This document shows positions 10,582-20,869 of a stretch of DNA of 64,000 nt, in pieces (position 1 is the first letter of the stretch; every line of letters starts with the position of its first letter). A model generated the notes under the pieces. That model did not search any database. It saw only the letters and a list, made by a program, of their open reading frames with translations, and was not told the DNA's origin. This DNA is from Diphasiastrum complanatum (taxonomy: Eukaryota; Streptophyta; Lycopodiopsida; Lycopodiales; Lycopodiaceae): the NCBI GenBank assembly GCA_029204225.1, contig CM055107.1, positions 2,497,923-2,561,922 of the forward strand, in the 5' to 3' direction. The position numbers and the translations under genes were made by a program.

Positions 10582-10864
10582 ATTTTCAGCTCATTACTGA
10601 TATTACATATGTTAAACACATACATACATTATGTTATGAGTACAAAGATCGCGTTTCACAAATTTTGTATAATAGCATGATACTACAATGGCTTCGTCTC
10701 TGGAGTATGTATGTAACCTTTCGTTACTTATGGAACAACCAAACATTCATACTTTCCTTTGAAGGATAGTAAAGCCTATTGTATACTGTACCAAACTTTC
10801 ATCCTTTCATATCTATGATAAGGAGTTTGAATCCACACAACCATTCATAAGGTAAGAAGTGCTT

Positions 10865-11208
10865 CATCGCTGGTCATTAAGAAGCTTTTGTCTCAACCTA
10901 CCATATGTGATGGATACCTATCATTATCACGCTTACAAAGTATGTAGAAGGAAGCACTGGTTCATCGCTTGGACAGCTTACCATATATATCCATTTTTTG
11001 AGTATCTAACTCAAGACAAATCGTTGCAGGTCCATCGCTGGACAACAACTCATATATCTTCAAAAAACTTCTACACAGTTGAGCATGTTTCATCGCTGGT
11101 CCATCGCTGGACAGCGGATAGTATTTATAAAAAAAACGCCATACAAAAATGTGTATTAACCCTCGCTGATCCATCGCTGGACAGCGGATTTATACCATCA
11201 CGTTTATC
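10865..11208 (+). repeat. degenerate 69-70 bp tandem array, CATCGCTGGACA core
   Basis: CATCGCTGG-like cores start at 10865, 10963, 11033, 11102 and 11172, with an extra core at 11091. Steps from 10963 are 70, 69 and 70 bp. The core is followed by ACAGC or ACAAC, and CGCTG..CAGCG can form a 5-bp stem. The intervening sequence is poorly conserved. No ORF runs consistently through the array. Confidence 0.75.
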
Positions 11209-11575
11209 ACCTAGGAAGCTTGATACCATTTGTATGTAGCAAAGAGATGAAAGCAATGATATGAAATGAGCAGAACCACATACCATAAAGTAGAAGCAGA
11301 TGACTTCAAGCCAGGGAGGGCGCAATCTCTATTGTGAGCATACCTTCCAACCTTCTTCTCACCGTATAATAGAAAAAACTCATTCGAGAACAGGTTATAT
11401 ATAGTGGTTCCGTAGGAAGTATTGTGGAAGCTCCCTTTCAGCCAAAATTGGTGGAAAAATACTGTTTGAAAAGTGTCATATATGGTTGGGTCGACAACAA
11501 AGGCTAGGAACATCAAATCACATATGTTTATTTATAGCTTGATCAAGGGTGGTAACTTCTGATAAAGAAGAGTCC

Positions 11576-12505
11576 GAGAGAGAGAAGAAAGAAGAAGAAG
11601 AAGAAGAAAGCTTTATTAACATCTTTTGGGCACCCGTGTGTGCATAAGACCAAAAAGAAAATATGTACAAGCAACAGTGGGAGCATCATCCATAGGAGGA
11701 CGTGGCCGTAGAATGCTATAAACTAGCTACGAATGAAAGTAGAATAAAGCAGAAGTGAAAGAAGCCCACAACCCGGGCCAGGTATAACAGAAGAACTATA
11801 GAAAAAGTACCAATTCCCACAACCCGGGCCAGGTGGAGATTAAGTACATATCAGCGAAAGTAAGTGTGAAGTGTTCGCTGAGTGGACCGTACAGTGTGCC
11901 CCGATGGAGGCGAGTGCCGACTACATCTGGGCTTTTTCTGCGGTGGCACAGCGTTAGGAATCTCATCATCGGAGTCATCAGCATGTGCTCGAGTCCAAAA
12001 GAAGCCAGTGAGAAGCAGCTGCCGGGAGTCTAACCCCAGGTGATCTGGTACAGGCAGATGAGACTGACGAAGAGTAAGCATCTCACGAACAAGAAGTCCC
12101 AAGCAACGAGCATCAGGATGGGAGACAAAACTGCGAGGTGTATGCGGGCCATCGCGAAAGAGACAATTATACCTCCCCCGTATCTCATAATACAACGGAC
12201 ATCTGAGGAGGAAATGGGCTTCATCTTCCACCTCCTGCAACGAGCACAAGCGACATAGACGACGCTCCCGGGGGATATTCCATGCACGACCGGCCTCAAT
12301 AGCAAGCTGATGAGAGGAAATGCGCAACTGCCCAAGACGATAGCGCAGGCCGTGTGATAGGGGCTATGAGAGAGATAGAGCGGCAACAATGGCAAACCAG
12401 AAGGATCCAGAGAGAGGAAATGTGTCTGGTAATAGCTCAGTCGAATACGGGAAGGTGGGAGGGAGCTCCAAGTCTGCTGCATATATCGACGGAATAAATA
12501 GGAGG
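11576..12505 (-). pseudogene. LINE 3' end with reverse-transcriptase zinc-binding domain (copy A)
   Basis: Minus-strand reading shows a zf-RVT-type domain: 'RLCRLCSLQEVEDEAHFLLRCPLYYE' spread over 12,180-12,270, with the C-x2-C and H-x4-C pattern, then a C-terminus ending 'TLHTYFR' near 11,851. The protein is split between frames, so it is not intact. The minus strand ends in AATAAAGCTTTCTT followed by a pyrimidine-rich TTC/TC tail instead of poly(A). A close copy lies at 63,000-63,895. Similarity stops abruptly at about 12,500 after 'GGAATAAATAG', as expected for a 5'-truncated LINE insertion. Confidence 0.8.
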
Positions 12506-13486
12506 AGTCTCCTTAACTCATGGTTCCAAGTAGATGATCCACGCTGTCCCGAAGCAAGGTTTCTCTTCAAATTATCTTGGACAGCATGGATTTGTGTAAG
12601 ATAAACGGTTCTTACAAAAGGATTAGAATGGCACGGATCTGCCCTAATACCTTGTAAAAACCATGAGAACCTCACCAATAAGATGAAGCCTATCCGATAC
12701 AAGGTCTTAAAAAACCACGGGTTGGATATGGAGTTACGATAAACGTGAGTTCACTCGTAACTACACTATTCAACCATGGCTTGTGCAAATGTTTTGTCTT
12801 TGACTCAATCTTCAGGAGTATGGACAGTAGTGCGTGACGTTTCTTAAGTCACCAGGGTTAGAATAGCATGGATTTGCTCTGACACCGGCACACGTGTTCA
12901 CACCATTTCTTTTAGCGATAAGCAATATATACGATGAAAAGTTTTCATACTTGTGCTTTAAATGAAATGAACTGATACGGACCAATGCCCAAAAACTGAT
13001 CACCATGGCACTCGCCCTGACACGCTAACGGAGGGGCTTGGCCTATCGCTAAAAAATCGTCTTTGCGTTTGGGAAGACTGGACTATGATTTAAAATGCTA
13101 TTTATGCTGATAAGTAGTATAACTTCTTTTGGACATGGATAACAACTAACGCTCAGCTATGACACATGTCTTCCCCACTGTACTAACTCGTGCGGTTTTG
13201 TGTTGTGGGATGGTGGCAGGTATCAGCTGGACGTTTTGAGAGTGGTTATGCTATATTTACTATACTGTATTTTACTTTTTAGCTTTATTGTACCTTGTTG
13301 GTTTATGAATAAAGGCTTCAAAGGGTCTTGCTTTGTCAAGAGGAACTATGTGAAATTGTGTATCTCTCTCTCTCTCTGCATCCTTGTGGTGTAACTCCGA
13401 CTATTCCTTGGTTGGGATAGTACTAAACCCTTACCTTTTATCCGGTTCATAAGCTGACAAAGGTCTGTTTTCATGTTTTAGTCCAC
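12506..13486. other. non-coding stretch
   Basis: I see no supported gene. Two degenerate copies of an 'AGAATRGCAYGGATYTGC' motif occur at about 12,625 and 12,858. The right part is pyrimidine-rich near 13,360 and leads to a possible splice acceptor (TCCACAG ending at 13,489) before the next ORF. Confidence 0.4.
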
Positions 13487-14883
13487 AGGATGGTTTCAAG
13501 ATGCTGCTCTTTTGGGTTATGGGGAGCCCCTACCTCCACCTAATCATTTTATTCAGACGCTTATTTGTTGTATGAAAAAGGCCGTAATGATGCATTCTTT
13601 TATCATTGACACTGATAGGGCTACTTGTTCTTTTGCTGGACCTGAGGATAAGGTTTTATGTTTGACTGATCTGTTGGGGACTTTGGACTCGGTTAAGATC
13701 TATCGGGAGTTTGTTAAAAAGAAGGATACTTTGAGTCTGGTAGAAGATTTGTATGGCCGGCTCAATGAATTTGTCGAAAGATTTGAAGAAGATGAAAGAT
13801 TTTTTAATCTACATATTAGGAAAGTCTTTGCGTGCCTTGAGAATGAGAATGGTAATTCCTCTGTTGATGTCCCACATACTTCTTCTTATGCACGGCTTTC
13901 ACCACACCCTTTGGTCTTTTTAGATGAGCTTGATGAGGACAGTGCTTCCCAACTTGAATTGTTTTCTCAAGATATCTGTGATATTGGTGATCAATCTTCA
14001 TATGACTTCTGCCAATCCAAAAACTGTCAAATTCCTTTTGTACCTAGCAGAACTATTGAGTTCAAATCTGCCTTTACCGCCTATAAGCATTGGAGCCTAC
14101 CTACTGTCAACTTTCTTGCCCCTGTGCCTATCGACCTTTGGATCTTGATGTCACATCTTACTGAAAAAGAAATAGAAGTTTGTAAGTCCGTTGCTTTACA
14201 CAAAAATCCTTCTCTTGAAGCTCTTGTAGCCTTTGATATTGTTGTTCATGACCAAATTTGAGCCTTCTCGTTGCCCTTCTGAGCAGACCTGGGCCAGAAT
14301 CAGAGGACACTTTGAGACTGGCTTTAATAGGATGAACCTTCACCAAGCAAGAATCTGGAACTGGAAGCGACCATTCTTTAAATGTAGATGTGGTGATAAA
14401 TGCAAAAACAATTCATCCATTATCTGGTTTGACCACGCCATTTGGTATATGATGAACAACCTAGTCAAGTTCTTCCCTGGTGCTTCTCTCCAAAACCAAA
14501 TGAATGCTTTCTTTCTATGGCTACATAAGCCCACCAGAGATGTGGTTAAGGCACACCTTACCTTTCTTTTCATTCGACAGTACATGGTTGATGCCACTAT
14601 TGAGCTTGCTAAAGATTCTTCTGCCAAATTCTTATCACACCTCGGCAATGCTGAAAACATACGAGAGATAGAGCGCCTCCTTAAACGACCAAGCTTTTCC
14701 ACTCTCCAAGATAAATACTTTCAAAACACAAGCAAAAGAACGGGCAAATTTAATCTCAACAATCCAAACTCCGTGGTATCTGCATCAGGGACAGGGAAGA
14801 GAAGGCGGTTTATTGGAAAGGAAGGGCAAAGTAGCACAAAGAGCGACCTACCTATCAAAAGGCTGAATTTTTACCGGGATTAA
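13487..14883 (+). pseudogene. unrecognised protein-coding locus, two overlapping frames
   Basis: Two long ORFs overlap in different frames: 13512-14261 (249 codons) and 14233-14883 (216 codons). The first ends at the TGA of 'CAAATTTGA'; the second is open straight through that point. Together they could encode about 450 residues, with acidic patches in the first half and in the second a Cys-containing 'FFKCRCGDKCKNN' segment and a basic tail (TGKRRRF, then PIKRLNF) resembling a nuclear signal. Codon use looks natural, and the locus resembles none of the transposon families nearby. A +1 change of frame at 14,250-14,260 is needed; it may be a mutation, an assembly error or, less likely, programmed frameshifting. 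I do not know the function. A decayed host gene or an unfamiliar element gene are both possible. Confidence 0.5.
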
Positions 14884-15158
14884 TCGGTGTGCAGGATGGG
14901 GAAAGGACAGAAAGGAGAGAAGTCAGTACCTCAGTGATAGGACGTCTACAACTGACCACTAGCAGTGATTCAGGGAGCTCTTTTTTACATCTATGTTACC
15001 GCAATAGAGTTTTTGAAGCAATCCATGTAAAGACTTTTTACGCTCATGTTTTATTCAGACTATTCGTTGTTGTAGATGAACGCTTTCATGATATTACGTT
15101 TGGTTGGACTTACCTACCAAGTGTCAAAAGTGATTGGTATTTTCCCTATGATGTTTTC
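14884..15158. other. 3' flank of unrecognised locus
   Basis: An open stretch from 14889 to 15188 (+) shows no recognisable protein features and probably represents downstream sequence. Confidence 0.3.
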
Positions 15159-15636
15159 TGTCACAAGCCAGTCTCTCCAAGCTCGTGAATCCTAGAAGCC
15201 GGTGTGTAGAATGAACCTCCCAACCATAGGCACCCCCTCCTTGAGTCCTTCTACCTGCTATTCCCGTCAACTGGCACATGGCATCCACCTGTGGGTGATC
15301 AGTCCACTTGGCATGCATGACCCCTATGACCTGTGAATATTGAGTGACTCATAGGGTACCACCCCCGTGCCCGACAAAGACCTGTGACACTCTTGGTCAC
15401 CCCGACTACTTGCCGGCTAGCATCTCGTCACTGATGGCTAGGGACCTGACGGTCAAGACACACTGCATCTCTGACAACTTGTCAGGCGGCCACACCGGGT
15501 CACTGCTCGTGAGGCACCGGTCCCAACTTGGGACAGATGTCCTCCTCGGTCATTGGCCCTTGCCAATACTTGGCCTCAGGCCCTTTGGTAACCGGCCGTG
15601 CCGAGGTCATGATAGAGTCGTAACTGGACTCTAACA
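15159..15636 (-). repeat. gypsy 3' LTR (putative)
   Basis: On the minus strand the chromodomain ORF is followed by a purine-rich GAGGAGGGAAGGAC tract and then TGTTAGAGTCC, the usual polypurine-tract/LTR junction. Following the LTR to the next terminal TGACA gives 15159 as its possible end, about 478 bp. No second LTR is present, so the outer boundary is a guess. Confidence 0.55.
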
Positions 15637-15639
15637 GTC

Positions 15640-16949
15640 CTTCCCTCCTCTGGCAAGTCATCGGTCCTCGATGACAAACTCTGGGTAAGACTTCTGCAAC
15701 GCCTGTCGCATCTCCCAGGTAGCATCTGACAACGGATGCCATTTCCAGGTTACTAGATACTCTTGAAGGAGACGATTCCGCAATCATCGCTCCCTTCGAT
15801 CTAGGATTCTTTCTGGCCCATAACCTGTGGTGTCTTTCTCCTCAAGAGACACTAGACCTTCCACCAGGCTATCGCCGTCGTGCAACCATCTCTTCAGTTT
15901 GCTAACATGGAATACTGGATGCACCTTGCATCCTACAGGTAGCTGTAGCTTATAAGCTACTTGGCTCACCTTCTTAATAATCAACCATGGTCCACAATAC
16001 CTAGGAGATAACTTGGCGCACTTTCCTGTGCGTAGCACCTTTGACTTCGAAGGGACTAGTAAATACACCCAATCTCCATTCTCAAATTCCCGATAGGTAC
16101 GGTTTTCACGAGCATAACTCTCTGCCCTAGCTACAGCTTTGGACAAGTTATCTCGTGCCAACTCTAGCTTTTGCTGCATCTGAGCCAAAAACTCTACAGC
16201 ACTAGGTACCCTATGCGGAATCCCTATGATTGCAGGACTCAGTGGCCTGAAACCATAGTTGAGCTCAAATGGACTCAATCCAGTGGACGCATGTCTCTTA
16301 TCATTGTACGCGAACTCCAATAGCGGTAAATGCTTTACCCAGTCTGTTTGCGTACTACTCACATATGCCCTAAGCAATCTTCCAAGATCTGATTCACTCG
16401 GTCTGTCTGACCATCCGTCTGAGGATGCTCAGCGCTACTCATCCGCAACTGTGTTCCCAGCTTGGCGAACACCTCAATCCAGAAATTTCCCGTAAACTTG
16501 GGATCCCTGTCAGAAACTATGGACTTCAGAAGACCATGTAACCTGACAATATTCTGAATAAACAACTCAGCCACTTGTGGAGCTGTGATCTTCTTGGTCG
16601 TTGCGATGAAATGAGCCATCTTGGAAAACCTGTCTACCACTACCATAACGGAATTTAATCCATTCTGGGTCTTGGGTAGCCCAACAATAAAATCCATAGA
16701 GATGCTTTTCCACCTTCCTGTAGGTATCTCAAGTGGATGTAGCAAGCCCGGAGGACTTACTCTCTTGGCCTTGTTCACCTGACAAGCCGTGCAACGCTGG
16801 ACGTACTCTCTTACATCCCGCTGCAATCGTGGCCAGAAATAATGCCTTCTCAAAAGCTCACTGGTCTTATCAATACCAGGGTGCCTTGCGCAGGGACTAT
16901 CATGGCATTCATGAAGTATCTTACTATGAAGATCCTTCACGTCTGGCAC
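15640..16949 (-). pseudogene. Ty3/gypsy integrase and chromodomain
   Basis: This encodes the integration half of a gypsy Pol protein. From 16949 down: an H2C2 zinc-binding domain (HDSPCARHPG ... CTACQVNK), then the DDE core with 'SISMDFIVGLP', 'IVSDRDPKFTG' and 'QTDGQTDRVNQ'. A frame change near 16,370 splits the reading, which continues to 15784 with the GPY/F-like module 'LSPRYCGPWLI'. A TGA at 15784-15786 separates this from a chromodomain ('YLVTWKWHPLSDATWE') at about 15,660-15,785. Chromodomains of this type are thought to steer integration to chromatin marks. The two lesions make it inactive. Confidence 0.88.
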
Positions 16950-17450
16950 AAATACTTTTCCGTTTTCTCAACTACATACCTTCCTTCACGGTGTATGTCA
17001 AATAAGTGCTGGTGTGTTCCTCTACGGAAGCGACAGGCGAGGCTGACTCTTCCGCTTGGTCGACTAACTTGCATGCATAGGCTACACACACTGACAATGT
17101 GGGTCCTTTTGTTGAGCCCTCTTGATCTCCTCCATGAGATCACTGTCAACTACAGGCAAGGCTCATCTGATGCAGTACCAACGATAGTGCATTAGCGACC
17201 ACATTTTCCTTCCCTCCTTGGAAGCGAATTTCCAAATGAAATTCCCGCATCAGCTCGGCCCACCGAGCTTGGCGGCCTTACAAATCTGGCTGAGTGCAAA
17301 ATACTTTAGAGTATAATCATCTGTGTACACGTAAAACTCGGCGCCGTATAAATAATGTCTCCACACCTTGAGCGCATGTACTCACATACAGCTCTTGCTC
17401 TTCTTGTTTAAATCCTACAGTTGTGGGTGAGCGTGGCTAAAAAACCCTCC
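16950..17450 (-). pseudogene. decayed gypsy RNase H segment
   Basis: Minus-strand sequence between about 17,160 and 17,440 reads as the end of a gypsy RNase H domain ('RQARWAELMREFHLEIRFQG' then 'NVVANALS') with several stops and frame changes. 16,950-17,150 is the linker to the integrase. Reverse transcriptase is absent, so the element is 5'-truncated. Confidence 0.7.
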
Positions 17451-17765
17451 CAATTAGTCTGCTTTTTGCTGACGTATGCGCGAAGCATATCCTCCAGCAC
17501 CTGATTTACTCTTTCTGCTTGACCGTCCGTCTATGGATGGTCGGTGGTACTCATGTTAAGCTTAGTATGGAGATGATGGAATACTGCCCTCCAAAAATTT
17601 CCATTAAACTTACTGTCCCGGTCGCTGACTATGCTGGAAGGTAGACTGTACAATTTAAATAGCCCATCCACAAACAACCTCGCTAACTCTGGAGCTCTAA
17701 CGGTTGTTTTGTTCGGAATAAAGTGAGCCATTTTGGTCAGACGGTCAACTGTGACCCATATAGCA
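17440..17765 (-). pseudogene. second gypsy integrase fragment
   Basis: Bases 17731-17531 read 'MAHFIPNKTTVRAPELARLF' and 'SIVSDRDSKFNGNFW'; after an in-frame TAG the reading resumes with 'TDGQAERVNQVLEDMLRAYV'. This repeats a domain already present at 16.4-16.7 kb and differs from it, so it comes from another gypsy family. It ends abruptly at the GC-rich short element near 17,765. Confidence 0.8.
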
Positions 17766-17785
17766 TCATTAAAAATAAAACATAA

Positions 17786-17876
17786 AAAAAAAAATGGGTG
17801 CGTCCGACCCCGCGTTCGGGGGTCGGACGTCAGACGCAGACGCGAAAAGCCCGCGTCCGCCCCGGACCCTCATGTA

Positions 17877-17915
<39 letters not shown>

Positions 17916-18160
17916 GATATATATAGATACATATATATATGTATATATACATACCAAACACGAGGGTCCGGGCCGTTTTGCCCGCGTCCGGCGTCCAGAC
18001 CCAGACGCGTCCGACCCGGACGTAGGGTCGGACGCGTCTATTTTTTTTAAATTTTGTTTTTTTTGTAAAAATGTAAAAAAATTAAAAAAAAAAATCGGAT
18101 GCGTCCGGACGCGGACGCACCCCTGGCGCGTCCGCGTCCGCCATCAGCTTCCTTAGATAC
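17786..18160. mobile_element. GC-rich GGACGC short element, inverted pair (instances 2 and 3)
   Basis: Bases 17,786-17,875 carry GCGTCC-rich sequence ending in CGGACCCTCATGTATGATAT. After a TA-rich spacer, 17,957-18,160 carries the reverse arrangement, beginning near GAGGGTCCGG and ending GCCATCAGCTTCCTTAG. The second arm matches 8,368-8,656 in reverse complement with a shorter interior. The two arms could pair into a large hairpin. No coding content. Confidence 0.65.
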
Positions 18161-18161
18161 A

Positions 18162-18235
18162 TACCATAGATCCAGCGGTACCAGGATCCGCGGATCCCGA
18201 TATCGCGGATCCCGGTGGTACCGCGGATCCATACT
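18162..18235. mobile_element. GGTACC/GGATCC palindromic element (instance 2)
   Basis: The core is CGCGGATCCCGATATCGCGG-like sequence with GGTACC on both sides and GGATCC near each end; the whole is close to an inverted repeat centred near 18,202. It is related in composition and context to 8,703-8,892. Confidence 0.5.
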
Positions 18236-18361
18236 ATATATAATATATAATATTTTTTTTAAATTTAAAAAAAATTAATAATAATAATAATAATTGAGTG
18301 GGCAATATGGGTATCTGCTTGAAGCTATTGACAAGAGCAATGCATTTATGCAGGTTGCAGG

Positions 18362-18536
18362 TTATTTGGCCTTTAGCTATAAGTAGGGAATCTGTGTCAT
18401 TTGTTATTCAGCTATGATATTGATCTCTCTCCTCTTTAGTCTCTTTAAGCTCTCTTTCCTGCTTTCTAGGGTTAACTCTTGCTTATGTGATGCTTTCATA
18501 TTTAGCTCTAGATCAATTGTGGTTGCATTCTTAACT
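18362..18536 (+). repeat. partial LTR (family L1), 3' part with TATA
   Basis: It matches the right half of the LTR at 27,792-28,228 ('CTATAAGTAGGGAA' at 18,377, then 'TGTGTCATTTGTTATTCAGC' and the CT-rich tract). It is followed directly by a PBS. The left half of the LTR is missing. Confidence 0.8.
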
Positions 18537-18548
18537 TGGTATCAGAGC
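18537..18548 (+). other. LTR element primer-binding site
   Basis: TGGTATCAGAGC, the standard complement of the initiator tRNA-Met 3' end used by plant LTR elements, lies directly after the LTR fragment. Confidence 0.85.
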
Positions 18549-19060
18549 ACTTTCCTGATTGCTGAATTTCAGATCTGATTTTTTGATTGGGCGCCCATTT
18601 TCCGTGCTAATTTTTTTTTTCTCTTTGTTGAGGGCTTTCATCTCTTTGCTTCAGCAACATTCAGCACAGTTTGGAGGACCAGCGCTCATCAAGAGCATTT
18701 TCCTTGGCGGAGCTTTAGCGGATAGTTAGCGGAAGTACTTTCGCTAAGTTTGGCGGCTAGAAATTTCTTTTTTTTTTGGCAGATTATTTCTGGCGCCCAA
18801 ATTCAGCTTGTTTGTAGGCAATTCCCTCATATCTTTCGTCTGTTTCTCCTTCCATTTTCAGCCCTCCCTTCACTTTTGTTTGCAAGCTGTCCAACCCCTT
18901 CATACTTGTCACTTTCGTCCGTTTTTGTCTCCGTTTGCAGCCGTTTTTCACACCTTGTTTGCAGGCTGACCATGCCCCTCCAATTTTTATTTCGTTCCGC
19001 CTCCGTTTGCTACCCCAAATCACGACTACACACCTAGCTCTTCAGATTCAAATGTCTACT
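18549..19060 (+). other. LTR element leader sequence
   Basis: Pyrimidine-rich untranslated leader similar in composition and phrases (CTTTCGTCCG-like, 'TTTGCAGCC') to 28,246-28,850 of the second element of this family. ORFs on it are not credible genes. Confidence 0.5.
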
Positions 19061-19065
19061 TCAAA

Positions 19066-19252
19066 GCAGTGCAACAGTCTTTTATCATTATCACTTTATA
19101 CGTGGATGATACATTGCTTTTTAGCAACAGTACTGATCTGATAAAAGAGGCCAAGACAATGCTATCTTCCGAATTCGACATCACTGATCTGGGCGAAGCT
19201 CATTTCTGCCTTGGTTTACAAATCCACAGAGACAAAATAGAAGTTGGTCTAC
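19066..19252 (+). pseudogene. Ty1/copia reverse transcriptase scrap
   Basis: The plus strand reads 'FIIITLYVDDTLLFSNSTD' and 'SSEFDITDLGEAHFCLGLQI', the YVDD catalytic box and downstream block of copia RT. Only about 60 codons remain. It is joined directly to gypsy integrase at about 19,252, so it is a chimera or nested remnant. Confidence 0.88.
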
Positions 19253-20180
19253 ATTACGCCTGCATGGGTTTCCTCGTACTATCCTTTCTGATCAAGATAG
19301 TAAGTTTACATTCATATTCTGGACAGAGCTTATGCGTATCTTGGATGTAAAGCTTTTTATGGGTTTTGCTTATCACTCTACTTCTGATGGGCAGTCTGAG
19401 GTCCTTAACAGGATCCTTGAGGATTATTTACGCCATTTTGTTACTCCTTCTGGGAAGGTTTGGGATCAGCATCTATGTTTAGCAGAGTATAGCTATAATA
19501 GCTCTGTTAGTAGCACATGCGTCTCACCATTTTTATTATCTCATGGCTATGCACCTCTTTTACCTGGGAGGATACACCTGTGACACTTGCATCCTTTCTA
19601 TCAGGTGCTCGGGTTTTTCATTTACAGCATGTTCAGTAGCGTTATCAGACTTCAGTTGATCGTCACCACCGCCATGTTGAGTTTCAGCTTGGAGATATAG
19701 TTTATCTACACCTACGGTTTGCACGTGATCATTTTGTCCAGGGCCATGCTTCTACTGAGAAGCTTGCACAACGTTATTATGGGCCTTATGGCATTTTGGA
19801 GGTTCTTAGTCCAGTTACATATCGCTTACAACTTCCTGCTTCCACACGTGTCTGTGATGTATTCCATGTCAGTTTCTTACGTGCTGCTATTGAATATGAC
19901 GCTCCTTGTGATGCTGAGTTTCCTACTGCTCTCGAGTTGTTTCCATTTTTACCTGCTGCTACATTATAGGTTCGTCTATATCATAGTCGACGCCGCCGAC
20001 AGATTCAGTTTTTGGTTCAGTGGGATGGTCGTCCTGTTGAGGAGGCCACATGGGAGCCTATTGATGTCTTTTATCATACACCATCACTTGCGGATCAGGC
20101 TCGTGCTCTTGCTACACCTGTTGATTCCTCTACATCAGATGTTGTTTCAGATGTTGATCCACCAGGGCTTGCTGCTATAT
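19252..20180 (+). pseudogene. gypsy integrase C-terminal half and chromodomain (family L1)
   Basis: The reading begins with the block equivalent to 'TILSDRDSKF' and continues 'YHSTSDGQSEVLNRILEDYL' and 'VWDQHLCLAEYSYNSSV' (19,332-19,580). Then come a GPY/F-like region ('RYYGPYGILEVLSPVTYRL') and a chromodomain-like 'FLVQWDGRPVEEATWEPIDV' near 20,005-20,065. Frame changes and a stop are present. It supplies just the part missing from the related element at 36.8-38.1 kb, with about 70 bp of overlap. Confidence 0.85.
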
Positions 20181-20232
20181 GATCCACTTTCTTTTCGGTA
20201 CTTGGGTCTTATTTTTGTGTCCGGGAGAGTTA

Positions 20233-20384
20233 TGAACTCGGCTCATTACATTCGCCATGTCCATTTACATTTACTTTACTTTATGCATAAGCAGGCCTTG
20301 GGCCCTTTTTTTATTCATTATTGACACATAGGCTATATGGTTGGCTTTGGGCCTTATTTGGACATTTGGACATATTACTACTGC
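20233..20384 (+). repeat. LTR fragment (family L1), 5' part
   Basis: TGAACTCGGCTCATTACATTC and following sequence match the start of the LTR at 27,792 and 38,155, preceded by the same GGGAGAG purine tract seen at 38,146. It is truncated after about 150 bp where a hAT fragment begins. Confidence 0.8.
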
Positions 20385-20560
20385 CAGTAGTTGCTCTAGA
20401 TCCAAGAAGTAGTAGGCAAAGCGGGTGGGTGCTAGCTTCTTCAGATTCAGCGGCGAGAAGGTGCGGAATAGGGCTAGCACGAGCTTCTTCTTGGTGATGA
20501 AACTGACCACGCGCATGGCCTGAGAAGTGATTTGCAACACATACATCCAGTAAAAGACTG
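20385..20560 (-). pseudogene. hAT transposase fragment (copy 2-like)
   Basis: The minus strand reads 'VVSFITKKKLVLALFRTFSP' and 'LKKLAPTRFAYYFLDLEQLL', close to the corresponding exon of hAT copy 2 at 6340-6200. As in copy 2, no intron interrupts the APTRFAY point. Only one exon's worth remains. Confidence 0.8.
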
Positions 20561-20869
20561 AAGTACATCTCAAGTTTGTCATAACCATAGGAACATACAA
20601 AACGTCTCCATAAATAAGAATAGTAAGGTATAAATAACTAAACTATACTATCGTAAAATAGAATCCTTATCAATCGATACTAAGCTCTCTCAAATAGAGC
20701 ACTATTAAATTATTATAAACAAATAAGAAAACTCTCATGACTCTATCTATCACTATCAACTCTCCTACAGAAGGATGTGATGGTGGTTTCATCATCTTTG
20801 GAACCATGTTGTCGAGTCATGTGTTTGTAATGAGGCTAAACAAGAGGTCTAGTCTGTTGCTGCTATTGC
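20561..20869. other. non-coding AT-rich stretch
   Basis: No gene or structured repeat is seen between the hAT fragment and the LINE relic. Confidence 0.4.

Noticed and set aside
10865..11208. CRISPR-like repeat/spacer pattern
   Set aside because: Repeats are short, imperfect and of irregular step at one end, in a plant nuclear context without cas genes; a decayed tandem repeat fits better.
14250..14262. Programmed ribosomal frameshift site
   Set aside because: CAAATTTGA is suggestive, but the required shift is +1 and no known +1 signal or downstream structure is evident; kept only as one alternative for the locus.
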